Shown here piece after piece: positions 1 to 6,853 of a stretch of DNA of 11,451 nucleotides (position 1 is its first letter; each line of letters begins with the position of its first letter). The DNA lies in the NCBI GenBank assembly GCA_019056875.1, contig DXJA01000104.1:1-11451 (forward strand), in the 5' to 3' direction. The translations under genes and the position numbers were made by a program. Under the pieces are notes generated by a model that saw only the letters and a program-made list of their open reading frames with translations, did no database searches and was not told the origin of the DNA. The stretch is from Candidatus Jordarchaeum madagascarense. Its GTDB lineage: Archaea; Asgardarchaeota; Jordiarchaeia; Jordiarchaeales; Jordiarchaeaceae.

Positions 1-59
1 CACTTCTTCGCCAACAGCCGCAGGAACTCCTCATCGCCCTGGAGAACCATCCTCATCAT
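1..59 (-). CDS. N-terminus of a possible transposase (partial)
   Basis: Only the first ~19 codons are present before the window edge. Possible starts are ATG at 59, 56 or 50; from the last, the peptide reads MVLQGDEEFLRLLAKK. An N-terminus of the form Q-x-[DE]-x-F-L-R-x-L is common in IS256-family (mutator-type) transposases, where it precedes an L-E-A-E-M segment; that segment would lie beyond the edge. The codons are G+C-rich, unlike the neighbouring genes, which fits an acquired element. The frame is open upstream to a TAG at 108-110, with no strong ribosome binding site. The fragment is too short for a firm family call. Confidence 0.35.
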   Translation of the reverse strand, partial: MMRMVLQGDEEFLRLLAKK

Positions 60-131
60 CACCAGAACAGATATATAACCAGAAAAAGATTTGACTCTTT
101 CGCTCAACTAATCGCAAAACTTTTGAGGAGC
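1..131 (-). mobile_element. Putative end of an insertion sequence (IS256-like suspected), cut by the window edge
   Basis: Homology of the neighbouring thioredoxin/NHL gene stops abruptly near base 131, and everything to the left is unlike that family in all three plus-strand frames. The left ~60 bases are clearly richer in G+C than the rest of the window, and carry the start of a minus-strand reading frame resembling a transposase N-terminus. The junction-side DNA holds palindromic matter: CAAAACTTTTG at 115-125, and CTCAA at 104-108 facing TTGAG at 123-127, as an IS terminus might. The exact terminal repeat and target duplication cannot be fixed because the other end lies outside. Identification as IS256 family rests only on the resemblance of the short peptide; the alternative is a rearrangement or assembly join. 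Confidence 0.4.
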
Positions 132-160
132 GCTATAATTGTATTCATGTTCTCGAAGAT

Positions 161-1492
161 TTGAAGTGGTTAGAAGAAAAATACAAAGATGAACCCTTTG
201 TGGTAATTGGGGTTCACTCGCCCAAATTTGATAACGAAAAGGATGTAGACAATATTCGATCAGCTGTATCGAGGTATAATATTCGTCACCCGGTTCTAGT
301 AGACAATAACCACGTGTTGTGGAGTACATATGGGATTAATGCTTGGCCTTCCTTTATCCTAATAGATACAGAGAGAAATATAATTGGAAAGGCTTCAGGT
401 GAGGGAATTAGGAATGCTTTAGACCGAGAAATAAATAAGGCTCTGGAAAGGGGAAAAAAAGCGGGAACAATTGCAAAGAAGAAAATTGAAATCATTCTTG
501 ATCAGTGGGAAGAATCATTGCTATCTTTTCCTGGGAAAATTGATATTGACCCAGTAGACAAGCAGTTATTTATAAGCGATTCTAATCATAATAGAATTCT
601 TCGGGTTCAACTTGAACAAGGGAGTAGGGGAAAGATTTTAGCGGTTATAGGAAGTGGCCAGGAAGGGTTGAGAGATGGATCATTTGAGGACGCTACCTTC
701 AATAAGCCACAGGGAGTTGTATATAGAGACAAAAAGATCTACGTTGCTGATACTGATAACCATGCAATTAGGGAGATTGATCTTGAAAACAAAACTGTGA
801 GTACCATTGCTGGGAAAGGCGTACAAGGGAATGTTCGGCAATTCTCAGGGGACGCTAAGCGAATTGCTTTGAATTCTCCCTGGGACTTGGCTTTGGATGA
901 ACAGTATCTTTACATTGCAATGGCGGGCAACCACCAAATCTGGAGAATGGAATTAAAGTCGGGAATTATCGAGAATTTCGCGGGAAGTGGTGCTGAAAAT
1001 ATTGTGGATGGAAAAGCGTATATGGCTGCTCTGGCTCAACCCAGTGGATTAGCCATTGATGGTGAGAAGCTTTACTTTGCTGATAGCGAAGTATCGGCTT
1101 TGCGGTATGTGAATCTTAAAATGGAAGAGGTTAGAACTCTTGTAGGAAAAGGATTGTTTATATTCGGTAGGTTAAATGGAGATTTTGAAAATGCTCTTCT
1201 CCAGCACCCTCTTGGTCTCGATGTTGTAGGAAATAAGGTTTATATTGCGGACACCTATAATCACGCAATTAGAGTGGCTGATTTAGAGAAAAGAAAATTA
1301 ACAACATTAATTTATCAGCCGATTAAAGGTATCTGCAAAATTGATGAAAAAGAATGCGCCGTATTGTCACTTTATGAGCCAAACGACGTAGTTTACTTTG
1401 AAAACAAATTATACATTGCTGACACCAACAATCACTTAATTCGAATTTTCGACTTGGACAGCAGAGAGTTGAAAGACTTGGTTATTGATTAA
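161..1492 (+). CDS. Thioredoxin-fold/NHL-repeat protein (NHLRC2-like), 5'-truncated
   Basis: The protein has a thioredoxin-like segment (about residues 1-100, with VVIGVHSPKF at 14-23 and the cis-proline-type AWPSFILID at 61-69), then six NHL repeats starting near residues 122, 180, 237, 291, 347 and 404. Repeat cores such as KIYVADTDNHAIR, KVYIADTYNHAIR and KLYIADTNNHLIR predict a six-bladed beta-propeller. Family members begin with a longer thioredoxin part containing a Cys-Cys-x-Asn-Cys motif (WTYCCINC-type). Here the frame before the TTG at 161 reads RYNCIHVLED, so only the last Cys of that motif survives, and homology ends at ~131 against putative IS DNA; an in-frame TGA lies at 92-94. 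The gene is probably a remnant, or translated from TTG without redox function. No signal peptide is visible. It stops 17 bases from the convergent glmS stop. The substrate is unknown. Confidence 0.85.
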   Translation: MKWLEEKYKDEPFVVIGVHSPKFDNEKDVDNIRSAVSRYNIRHPVLVDNNHVLWSTYGINAWPSFILIDTERNIIGKASGEGIRNALDREINKALERGKKAGTIAKKKIEIILDQWEESLLSFPGKIDIDPVDKQLFISDSNHNRILRVQLEQGSRGKILAVIGSGQEGLRDGSFEDATFNKPQGVVYRDKKIYVADTDNHAIREIDLENKTVSTIAGKGVQGNVRQFSGDAKRIALNSPWDLALDEQYLYIAMAGNHQIWRMELKSGIIENFAGSGAENIVDGKAYMAALAQPSGLAIDGEKLYFADSEVSALRYVNLKMEEVRTLVGKGLFIFGRLNGDFENALLQHPLGLDVVGNKVYIADTYNHAIRVADLEKRKLTTLIYQPIKGICKIDEKECAVLSLYEPNDVVYFENKLYIADTNNHLIRIFDLDSRELKDLVID

Positions 1493-1509
1493 ATTCAATT
1501 TTTAACACT

Positions 1510-3330
1510 TTAAAGCACAGTAACGCTCTTTGCCAAATTCCTAGGCTTATCAGGATCGTACCCTCTTTTGGTGGCGGCATAATAAGCAAATAATTGTAGT
1601 GGTGTCACGCATGTTATAGGCGATAATATTCCCATAGTTGAGGGTATACCAATCATCTTATGGGATAATTTTTTAATCTCATAGTCATTTTCATCGGCTA
1701 CACTTATTATAGTGGCTTCCCGTGCTTTCATCTCCATAATGTTTCCAATTATTCTTTCACGAGTATCATCATGTGGCGCAATAAAGACCACCGGAAAGCC
1801 AGGTTCAATTAAAGCTATTGCACCATGCTTTGATTCTCCTGCGGGGTATGCCTCCGAGTGTATATACGCAATTTCTTTTAGTTTTAAAGAACCTTCCATT
1901 GCGGTGGTGGTACTAATACCCCGCCCTAGATAAAGGAAATTTGGTTTGTATGCATATTCATAGGCGATGTCTCTAATTAGACTCTCATGTTTTTTAATTG
2001 TGTTCTCAACAATTCGAGGAGTTTGGAAGAGTTCTTCCCTAATTTGCTCTATCTCGCTATTATCGGTCATGCCTCTGATTTCTGCAAGCTGTAGGGATAT
2101 TAAAGCTAAGCTCGCTAGTTGCACTATGAAAGTTTTTGTTGCGGCGACTCCTATTTCGGGTCCAGCCTGTGTATATAGTGTGAGATCGGATAATCGCGAG
2201 ATGGTGCTCCCCATTACATTGGTTATGGAAACTATTTTTGCTCCATTATCTTTGGCGAATTTTATAGCGTTTAGAGTATCAGCCGTTTCTCCCGATTGGC
2301 TTATTGCGAGAATCGTTGTATCCTCATCAATAAGATTAGCCGTGGATTCGGAGAATTCCGATGAGATAATTGCTTGGCTTTGCATGGCAGATAGTTTTGA
2401 TAACATGTATCTTCCAGCTAATCCTGCATGATGTGATGTTCCTGCAGCAGTTATGTACAATTTTTCTGAGTCGTTTAGAACATTTGCGGTCTTGTTAATT
2501 ACTTCTGGTCTTATCATAAGGGTACCATTGAGTGCATGGGGCTGTTCATGTATTTCTTTAAGCATGAAATGAGGGTAACCGCCTTTCTGAGCCATTTCGG
2601 GTGTCCAAGATACATTAACTATTTTTGGTTGTACCTCCACTTCTCCATTAATGGTTTCTATTCTTATTTTATCGTGGTGAATAGTTGCCATTTCTCCATC
2701 GCTGAGTAGTATTATTTTCCTTGTCATTGGTAGAAGTGCAGGTATGTCTGAGGCACAATAATTTGCGTTTTTACCGACACCTATCACTAGGGGGCTCTCA
2801 TTCCTGGCACAAACCAACGTATCTGACTCCTTCGTACAAATGATAACCAAAGCATAGGTTCCTTTTACTTTTTGCAGAGCCCTCCTAGTAGCCGTATGGA
2901 GATCACATTTGGTTTTTGCCATGATTTCTTCTATCAGATGTGGAATGACTTCGGTGTCCGTTTCTGATACGAAATTATGTCTTTTGGCCAAGTCTTCACG
3001 AAGTTCTAGAAAATTTTCAATAATTCCGTTGTGAACTACTGCGATTTTGTTAGTGCAATCCACTTGGGGATGCGCGTTCGTTTTTGAAGGAAGCCCATGT
3101 GTGGCCCATCTTGTATGTCCGATTCCTATTGTTCCAAGTAGTTTGTTAAAGTCCAGTTTTTCATGTATTTCACTTATTTTTCCTTTCTCTTTTTTTAAGC
3201 AGATTTTATTTTGATAAATTGTTGCGATACCCGCTGAGTCATAACCGCGATATTCTAGTCTCTTGAGTGCCTCATGTATAATAGGTGAAGCAAGATTATT
3301 TCTGTCTACAACACCGACTATTCCACACAT
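1510..3330 (-). CDS. glmS: Glutamine--fructose-6-phosphate aminotransferase (isomerizing)
   Basis: This enzyme makes glucosamine-6-phosphate from fructose-6-phosphate and glutamine, the entry to UDP-GlcNAc for surface glycans and N-glycans. The 606-residue length matches full-size GlmS. It starts MCGIVGVV with Cys2 as the Ntn glutaminase nucleophile, followed by GHTRWATHG (about residues 71-79), HNGIIENF and SETDTEVIPHL of the glutaminase domain. Two SIS sugar-isomerase domains follow, seen in AAGTSHHAG, SQSGETADT, GPEIGVAATKTF and EAYPAGESKHGAIAL. The C-terminus KPRNLAKSVTVL carries the catalytic lysine. It is the third gene of a gatE-gatD-glmS run, 32 bases behind gatD, so probably co-transcribed; no promoter of its own is evident. 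It converges with the NHL gene. Stop codon TAA. Confidence 0.97.
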   Translation of the reverse strand: MCGIVGVVDRNNLASPIIHEALKRLEYRGYDSAGIATIYQNKICLKKEKGKISEIHEKLDFNKLLGTIGIGHTRWATHGLPSKTNAHPQVDCTNKIAVVHNGIIENFLELREDLAKRHNFVSETDTEVIPHLIEEIMAKTKCDLHTATRRALQKVKGTYALVIICTKESDTLVCARNESPLVIGVGKNANYCASDIPALLPMTRKIILLSDGEMATIHHDKIRIETINGEVEVQPKIVNVSWTPEMAQKGGYPHFMLKEIHEQPHALNGTLMIRPEVINKTANVLNDSEKLYITAAGTSHHAGLAGRYMLSKLSAMQSQAIISSEFSESTANLIDEDTTILAISQSGETADTLNAIKFAKDNGAKIVSITNVMGSTISRLSDLTLYTQAGPEIGVAATKTFIVQLASLALISLQLAEIRGMTDNSEIEQIREELFQTPRIVENTIKKHESLIRDIAYEYAYKPNFLYLGRGISTTTAMEGSLKLKEIAYIHSEAYPAGESKHGAIALIEPGFPVVFIAPHDDTRERIIGNIMEMKAREATIISVADENDYEIKKLSHKMIGIPSTMGILSPITCVTPLQLFAYYAATKRGYDPDKPRNLAKSVTVL

Positions 3331-3362
3331 TTTTCCATCAACTTTATAGTTAAATTGAAGAT

Positions 3363-4733
3363 TCAGTCTTTTCTATATTTTTCTACGTCTCCCTGTAGTA
3401 TTTGGTAACCGCTGTAGGGTTCTCGAGTGGTTATTTCTCCGGACAAGTTAGTAATCATTTGTTTATGTATTTCTTCCATATTTTTTGTATGTCCTAGGAC
3501 ATAGATTAACTTTACATAGGCAGTTTCGGGTAACATGTTTTTGCATGGAATTACTCCGATTTTTAGAAGGTCTCTTCCCCTTTCATACACATTCATTCCT
3601 ATGAATCCGTAGAGGCATTGTGAGGTCATTGCTACTGGAATGTTTTCCTCTATGGCTCGTTTTAAGGGTTCCAAGAGTGTTTTAGGACAGTGGCCCAAAC
3701 CGGTGCCGGCTAAAATGATTCCGTGATATTTTGAGTCTATGAGATGATCTATAACATTGGCTTCCATTCCGGGATATGTGTATATCAATGCAACTTTAGG
3801 GTCGAGTTTAGTGTCCAATTTAACCTGACCGTGTTTCTCCCTTTTTCTATAATCTTTTCTAATCATCTTTATCTCATCGTTCTGCACTAACCCAATTGGA
3901 ATGTCGCCAATTGTACGAAAAGCGTCGCGCCTACTGGTATGCATTTTTCTAACTCTAGTCCCCCTATGAATCAGATTATAGTCATCGCTACTGCTTCCAT
4001 GCATACAAACAACAACTTCAGCGATATCGCTGGTTGCGGCAACTCTAACCGCAGAAATTAGATTTATCGCCGCATCACTTGATGGTCGATCACTACTTCT
4101 CTGGCTCCCGACCAGTACCACTGGAACTGACAAGTCTCTTAACATAAATGATAATGCTGAAGAAGTAAAATGCATTGTATCAGTGCCATGAGGAATGATA
4201 ATCCCGTCCACACCTGAATTTATTTCCTTGGCCGCTGTATCCGCAATTTTAATCCAGTATTCTGGTGTCATATCCTCTGAAAATATCTCAAAAAGAAGAT
4301 TTGTTCTTAGATTGCAGATTTCTGCAAGTTCGGGGACCGCACTAAAAAGCTCTTGCGGAGTAAAAGCGGGAATTACCGCACCAGTTCTATAATCAAGTCT
4401 ACTTGCCACCGTGCCACCAGTGCCAATTAGAAAAACAGTTGGTTTCTTTGGGTTGAATTCAACTTCTATTTCGGGAATTGCGTAAAGACCGGGCTCATAA
4501 CCTAACTCTTTTATGTTTGTGTCATCGGTTATTCTTACTCCTATATTGTAGCCGGTGTCTAATTTAAGAATTAAGTGCTTATCATCACCCATATCGGTTC
4601 GGGGTAGCAGTACCCCCTTGTAACTTGCCTCAGGTGTGGTTACTTCAATAACACTCCAAATCTTAACTCTGGCGGCCTCCAGTTTTTTTCTTACAAATCC
4701 CCAATATCCTTGTAACTCCTCTTTTACAGTCAT
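3363..4733 (-). CDS. gatD: Glutamyl-tRNA(Gln) amidotransferase subunit D
   Basis: GatD is the asparaginase-type subunit of archaeal GatDE. It releases ammonia from glutamine or asparagine and passes it to GatE for amidation of Glu-tRNA(Gln). The 456 residues comprise an N-terminal beta domain (~1-95) and a type I asparaginase fold. Visible motifs are FLIGTGGTVAS (101-111, with the nucleophilic threonine region), HGTDTMHFTSSAL (182-194, second catalytic Thr-Asp pair), VGSQRSSDRPSSDAA (208-222) and MHGSSSDDYNLIHRGTRVRKMHTSRRDAF (starting at 244, with Lys263 likely catalytic). The N-terminal domain and the tRNA-partner context separate it from plain L-asparaginase. Its ATG overlaps the gatE stop as ATGA, indicating translational coupling and 1:1 production. 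Stop codon TGA. Confidence 0.97.
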   Translation of the reverse strand: MTVKEELQGYWGFVRKKLEAARVKIWSVIEVTTPEASYKGVLLPRTDMGDDKHLILKLDTGYNIGVRITDDTNIKELGYEPGLYAIPEIEVEFNPKKPTVFLIGTGGTVASRLDYRTGAVIPAFTPQELFSAVPELAEICNLRTNLLFEIFSEDMTPEYWIKIADTAAKEINSGVDGIIIPHGTDTMHFTSSALSFMLRDLSVPVVLVGSQRSSDRPSSDAAINLISAVRVAATSDIAEVVVCMHGSSSDDYNLIHRGTRVRKMHTSRRDAFRTIGDIPIGLVQNDEIKMIRKDYRKREKHGQVKLDTKLDPKVALIYTYPGMEANVIDHLIDSKYHGIILAGTGLGHCPKTLLEPLKRAIEENIPVAMTSQCLYGFIGMNVYERGRDLLKIGVIPCKNMLPETAYVKLIYVLGHTKNMEEIHKQMITNLSGEITTREPYSGYQILQGDVEKYRKD

Positions 4734-6670
4734 TTAGATTCCTTTAATTTTTTTTCTAATTTTTCGCGCAGGATTTCAGCTACTACTTTCCCATCAATTT
4801 TTCCCCTAACCTTTTCCATAACTTTACCCATAATAGGACTAAATGCTCTTTCCCCGCTTTTTTCTATAAAGTCACTGCTTTCATCAAGTATTTCATCGAT
4901 TATTAATTCTAGTTTTTCAGGGGTAATAGTTTCCAGTTTTAATTCTTTGAGAGCGTCCTCCACTTTAATTGAGGGAGACTTCCCCAGTAGCCGAAGAACT
5001 TCCTCTAAGGCTTCCTTCGCAATTTTTCCTTCTGAAAGAAGCCTGAAAGTCTCTTTAATTTTTTCTTGAGGGATATTGTCCGTTTGAATGCCCTCCCTCT
5101 CCAAAGCTTTCATGGTTTGAAGAAGAGACACGGCGACGATTGTTGGATCTATTTTAAATTCTTTAACAATTTCTACAAATATCTCCATTTTCCCTGACGC
5201 CATCAATTCTTCTGCGAACTCTTCCTTTATCTTGTACTTCTCTGCAAGGCGTTTCTGGACATCCCACGGATATTCTGGAAGTTTTTTGCTAATTGCTTCA
5301 ACTCTATCTTTTTCTATGACCAGTGGTGGTGTATCCGTGTCTGGATATAGACGAGCCCCGCCATGCAACTCTCTTAAGAATTCACTATTACCATTTTCTA
5401 AAGCTCTTCTAGTCTCCCTTAATACGCCTCTTAAAGCCGCTTTGGCGCGGTTCACAACGTTATCCAACGCCTTCTTTGCCTTGTCTTCCGCTCCAACAAC
5501 AAGTACATACGAATTCCTTTTTTCCAAGGCAAGAATACTACGCAGCTGAGAATCCTCATCTATACTAATGTTGTATTTGTCAAGTTTTTCATCGGAATGG
5601 ACAATACCCTTTAACCCAGTTATCACATACACCCTCTCTGCGATTTCTTTTCCGAAGCTTTTTCCCGGTTGAATCTCTTTACCTAATAAACCTGCAAATT
5701 TAGGTAGCTTTACCAACATAACCTTTTCTTTCTTTCTCCTGTTTTTAATAATCTTACACTTAGTAGAAGCGAAAATCTCAGAAGCATCCTTAAAATTATA
5801 TGAAAAGTCTTCTTCCTTAACCCCTCTATTCAATAATTCACTTTTAATATCCATTAGTGCAATTTGTCTTATCGTCTCATTTTCAGCTAGTCGGGGAATC
5901 CACTCTAATTTTTGAACCCCCTTGATTTCAACTCGCTCCCCGCCTTCTATACTGACGTTGATATCCTGTCTTATGGTTCCTAGCCCCCTCTTAACCTTCT
6001 CTGTTGCTCTGAGAAGTGTTCCTATCCGGTAGGCGGTTTTGAGGATATCGTCTGGATTCTCCATTTCAGGTGATGTTACAATTTCTACTAGAGGGATTCC
6101 CAGTCTATCTATTCTATAATAAACTGTGTTTTGCTCCTCCCTGATTTTACGAGCGGCATCCTCCTCTATGCAGATAGTGGTGACTCCGATGTTCTTATCA
6201 TTAATAGGGATTTGGCCGTCGGTTCCGATGATTAAAGTACGTTGAAAGCCGCACGGTACTGATCCATCCAGATAATTTTTCCGGAGGATGTGTAACTCGT
6301 CTATAATCTTTGCATTAAAGAGTAGGGCAATTTCGATGCCTATATCTATCGCTTCTTGAGATATGTCAAAAGGAGGTGTTTGATGCTTGCAGGTGAGCTA
6401 CATGCAAGTTTCATCTATCTCGTATGTGCAATTAACATCGTTAAATCCTTCGTACACGATGGTACGTCCTTTTTCATACTCAACTAGCATTGCTTCATCA
6501 TACTTACCCATCTCACCTAAAACTGGTCTAAAATACCTCTTAACTAGAAATTCAGGATCATCAGTCTTTAGAATTGGCGAACAAAGACAAAATAGTTTGC
6601 TATTAGTTAGAAGTTCCTGATGTATTTCAATTCCTGCCTTGAATCCCAGTTTCTCATAGTTCAGTTTCAA
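4730..6670 (-). CDS. gatE: Glutamyl-tRNA(Gln) amidotransferase subunit E, interrupted by a candidate 30-nt intron
   Basis: GatE binds and phosphorylates Glu-tRNA(Gln), then amidates it with ammonia from GatD. Exon 1 (6670-6410, 87 codons) starts at a TTG behind a strong GGAGGTGG site (6684-6677) and carries GFKAGIEIHQEL, the GatB/GatE signature. Exon 2 (6379-4730, 549 residues) continues with TPPFDISQEA, HILRKNYLDGS, GFQRT, CIEEDAAR, YRIDRLGIPLVEI, KVKRGLGTIRQDINVSI, the AspRS-like insert region and the C-terminal helical tail (GKVMEKVRGKIDGKVVAEIL). Unspliced, the frame is the same on both sides but meets TAG at 6400-6398 within ten extra codons. Removing 30 nt gives DE|TPPFD and 636 residues, the normal size. 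Without splicing, only a 90-residue N-terminal piece and possibly an internal start (ATG 6064) would be made. Overlaps gatD by 4 bases. Confidence 0.95.
6380..6409 (-). other. Candidate archaeal pre-mRNA intron (bulge-helix-bulge) in gatE
   Basis: On the minus strand, GATG (6415-6412), bulge AAA (6411-6409), stem CTTGCA (6408-6403), loop of 11 nt (6402-6392) containing the TAG, stem TGCAAG (6391-6386), CATC (6385-6382) and bulge AAA (6381-6379) follow without gaps. GATG pairs with CATC, giving the 3-nt bulge/4-bp helix/3-nt bulge geometry recognised by archaeal tRNA-splicing endonuclease. An outer GAG (6421-6419)/CTC (6375-6373) pairing exists but is separated from the central helix by two A-C mismatches. 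Cleavage after the second bulge nucleotide gives an intron of 6409-6380 and joins GAT GAA to ACA CCT CCT. Known archaeal mRNA introns (for example in cbf5) use this motif. The fold and restored frame are seen; splicing itself is inferred. Confidence 0.72.
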
Positions 6671-6676
6671 GGTTAA

Positions 6677-6684
6677 CCACCTCC
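6677..6684 (-). promoter_or_regulatory. Ribosome binding site of gatE
   Basis: GGAGGTGG lies 6 bases before the TTG at 6670. It decides the start: the protein then begins MKLNYEKLGFKAGIEIHQ, as expected for GatE, with no in-frame ATG nearby. Confidence 0.75.
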
Positions 6685-6796
6685 AATTTATAGAGCTATA
6701 AACTCAGTATAGGCTAATAATAGTAAGAACAACACTTTTTCTTCATAAGAATATCTGTTTAAAACTATTAATTTCTTTAGATTTAAAATTTCAAAG

Positions 6797-6806
6797 TATT
6801 TATAAC
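6797..6806 (+). promoter_or_regulatory. Archaeal TATA box of elp3
   Basis: TATTTATAAC, preceded by the purine-rich AAAG that may act as BRE, is a good archaeal TATA element. Transcription would be expected to begin about 25-27 bases downstream of its centre, near 6828-6830. The elp3 transcript would therefore have almost no leader before the ATG at 6830 and only ~15 bases before the elp3 TTG. It sits in the 173-base divergent gap between gatE and elp3, which must also hold the gatE promoter; no convincing TATA for gatE could be chosen. Confidence 0.55.
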
Positions 6807-6829
6807 TATTTCATTACCTAGTCAAAATT

Positions 6830-6853
6830 ATGGTTCTTAACTGTTGGAAGTGA
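6830..6853 (+). CDS. Possible upstream mini-ORF overlapping the elp3 start
   Basis: An ATG at 6830 opens a 7-codon frame (MVLNCWK) ending at TGA 6851-6853. It is out of frame with elp3, overlaps its TTG start at 6844, and its stop overlaps the next in-frame elp3 start GTG at 6850 as GTGA. The ATG lies about where transcription from the TATA box should begin, so a leaderless ribosome could start here and reinitiate into elp3. Equally it may be chance; no conservation can be judged from one sequence. Confidence 0.2.
   Translation: MVLNCWK

Noticed and set aside
1967..2431. Plus-strand 154-codon open frame
   Set aside because: Antisense to the conserved SIS domains of glmS, with no recognisable motif or ribosome binding site.
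4730..6064. A separate 444-residue gene starting at ATG 6064
   Set aside because: Codons upstream of 6064 continue in the same frame with typical GatE sequence (RLGIPLVEI, CIEEDAAR), so this ATG is internal.
6398..6400. In-frame TAG in gatE read as pyrrolysine or another amino acid
   Set aside because: elp3 and mvk both end in TAG, so TAG acts as a normal stop here. The TAG also lies inside ten surplus codons that no GatE motif accounts for, so read-through would still leave an insertion within a conserved motif.
6380..6409. Plain pseudogenisation or sequencing error in gatE
   Set aside because: The insert is a multiple of three, the frame is clean on both sides over the full family length, and it forms a perfect BHB core. 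Random damage would not be expected to give all three.
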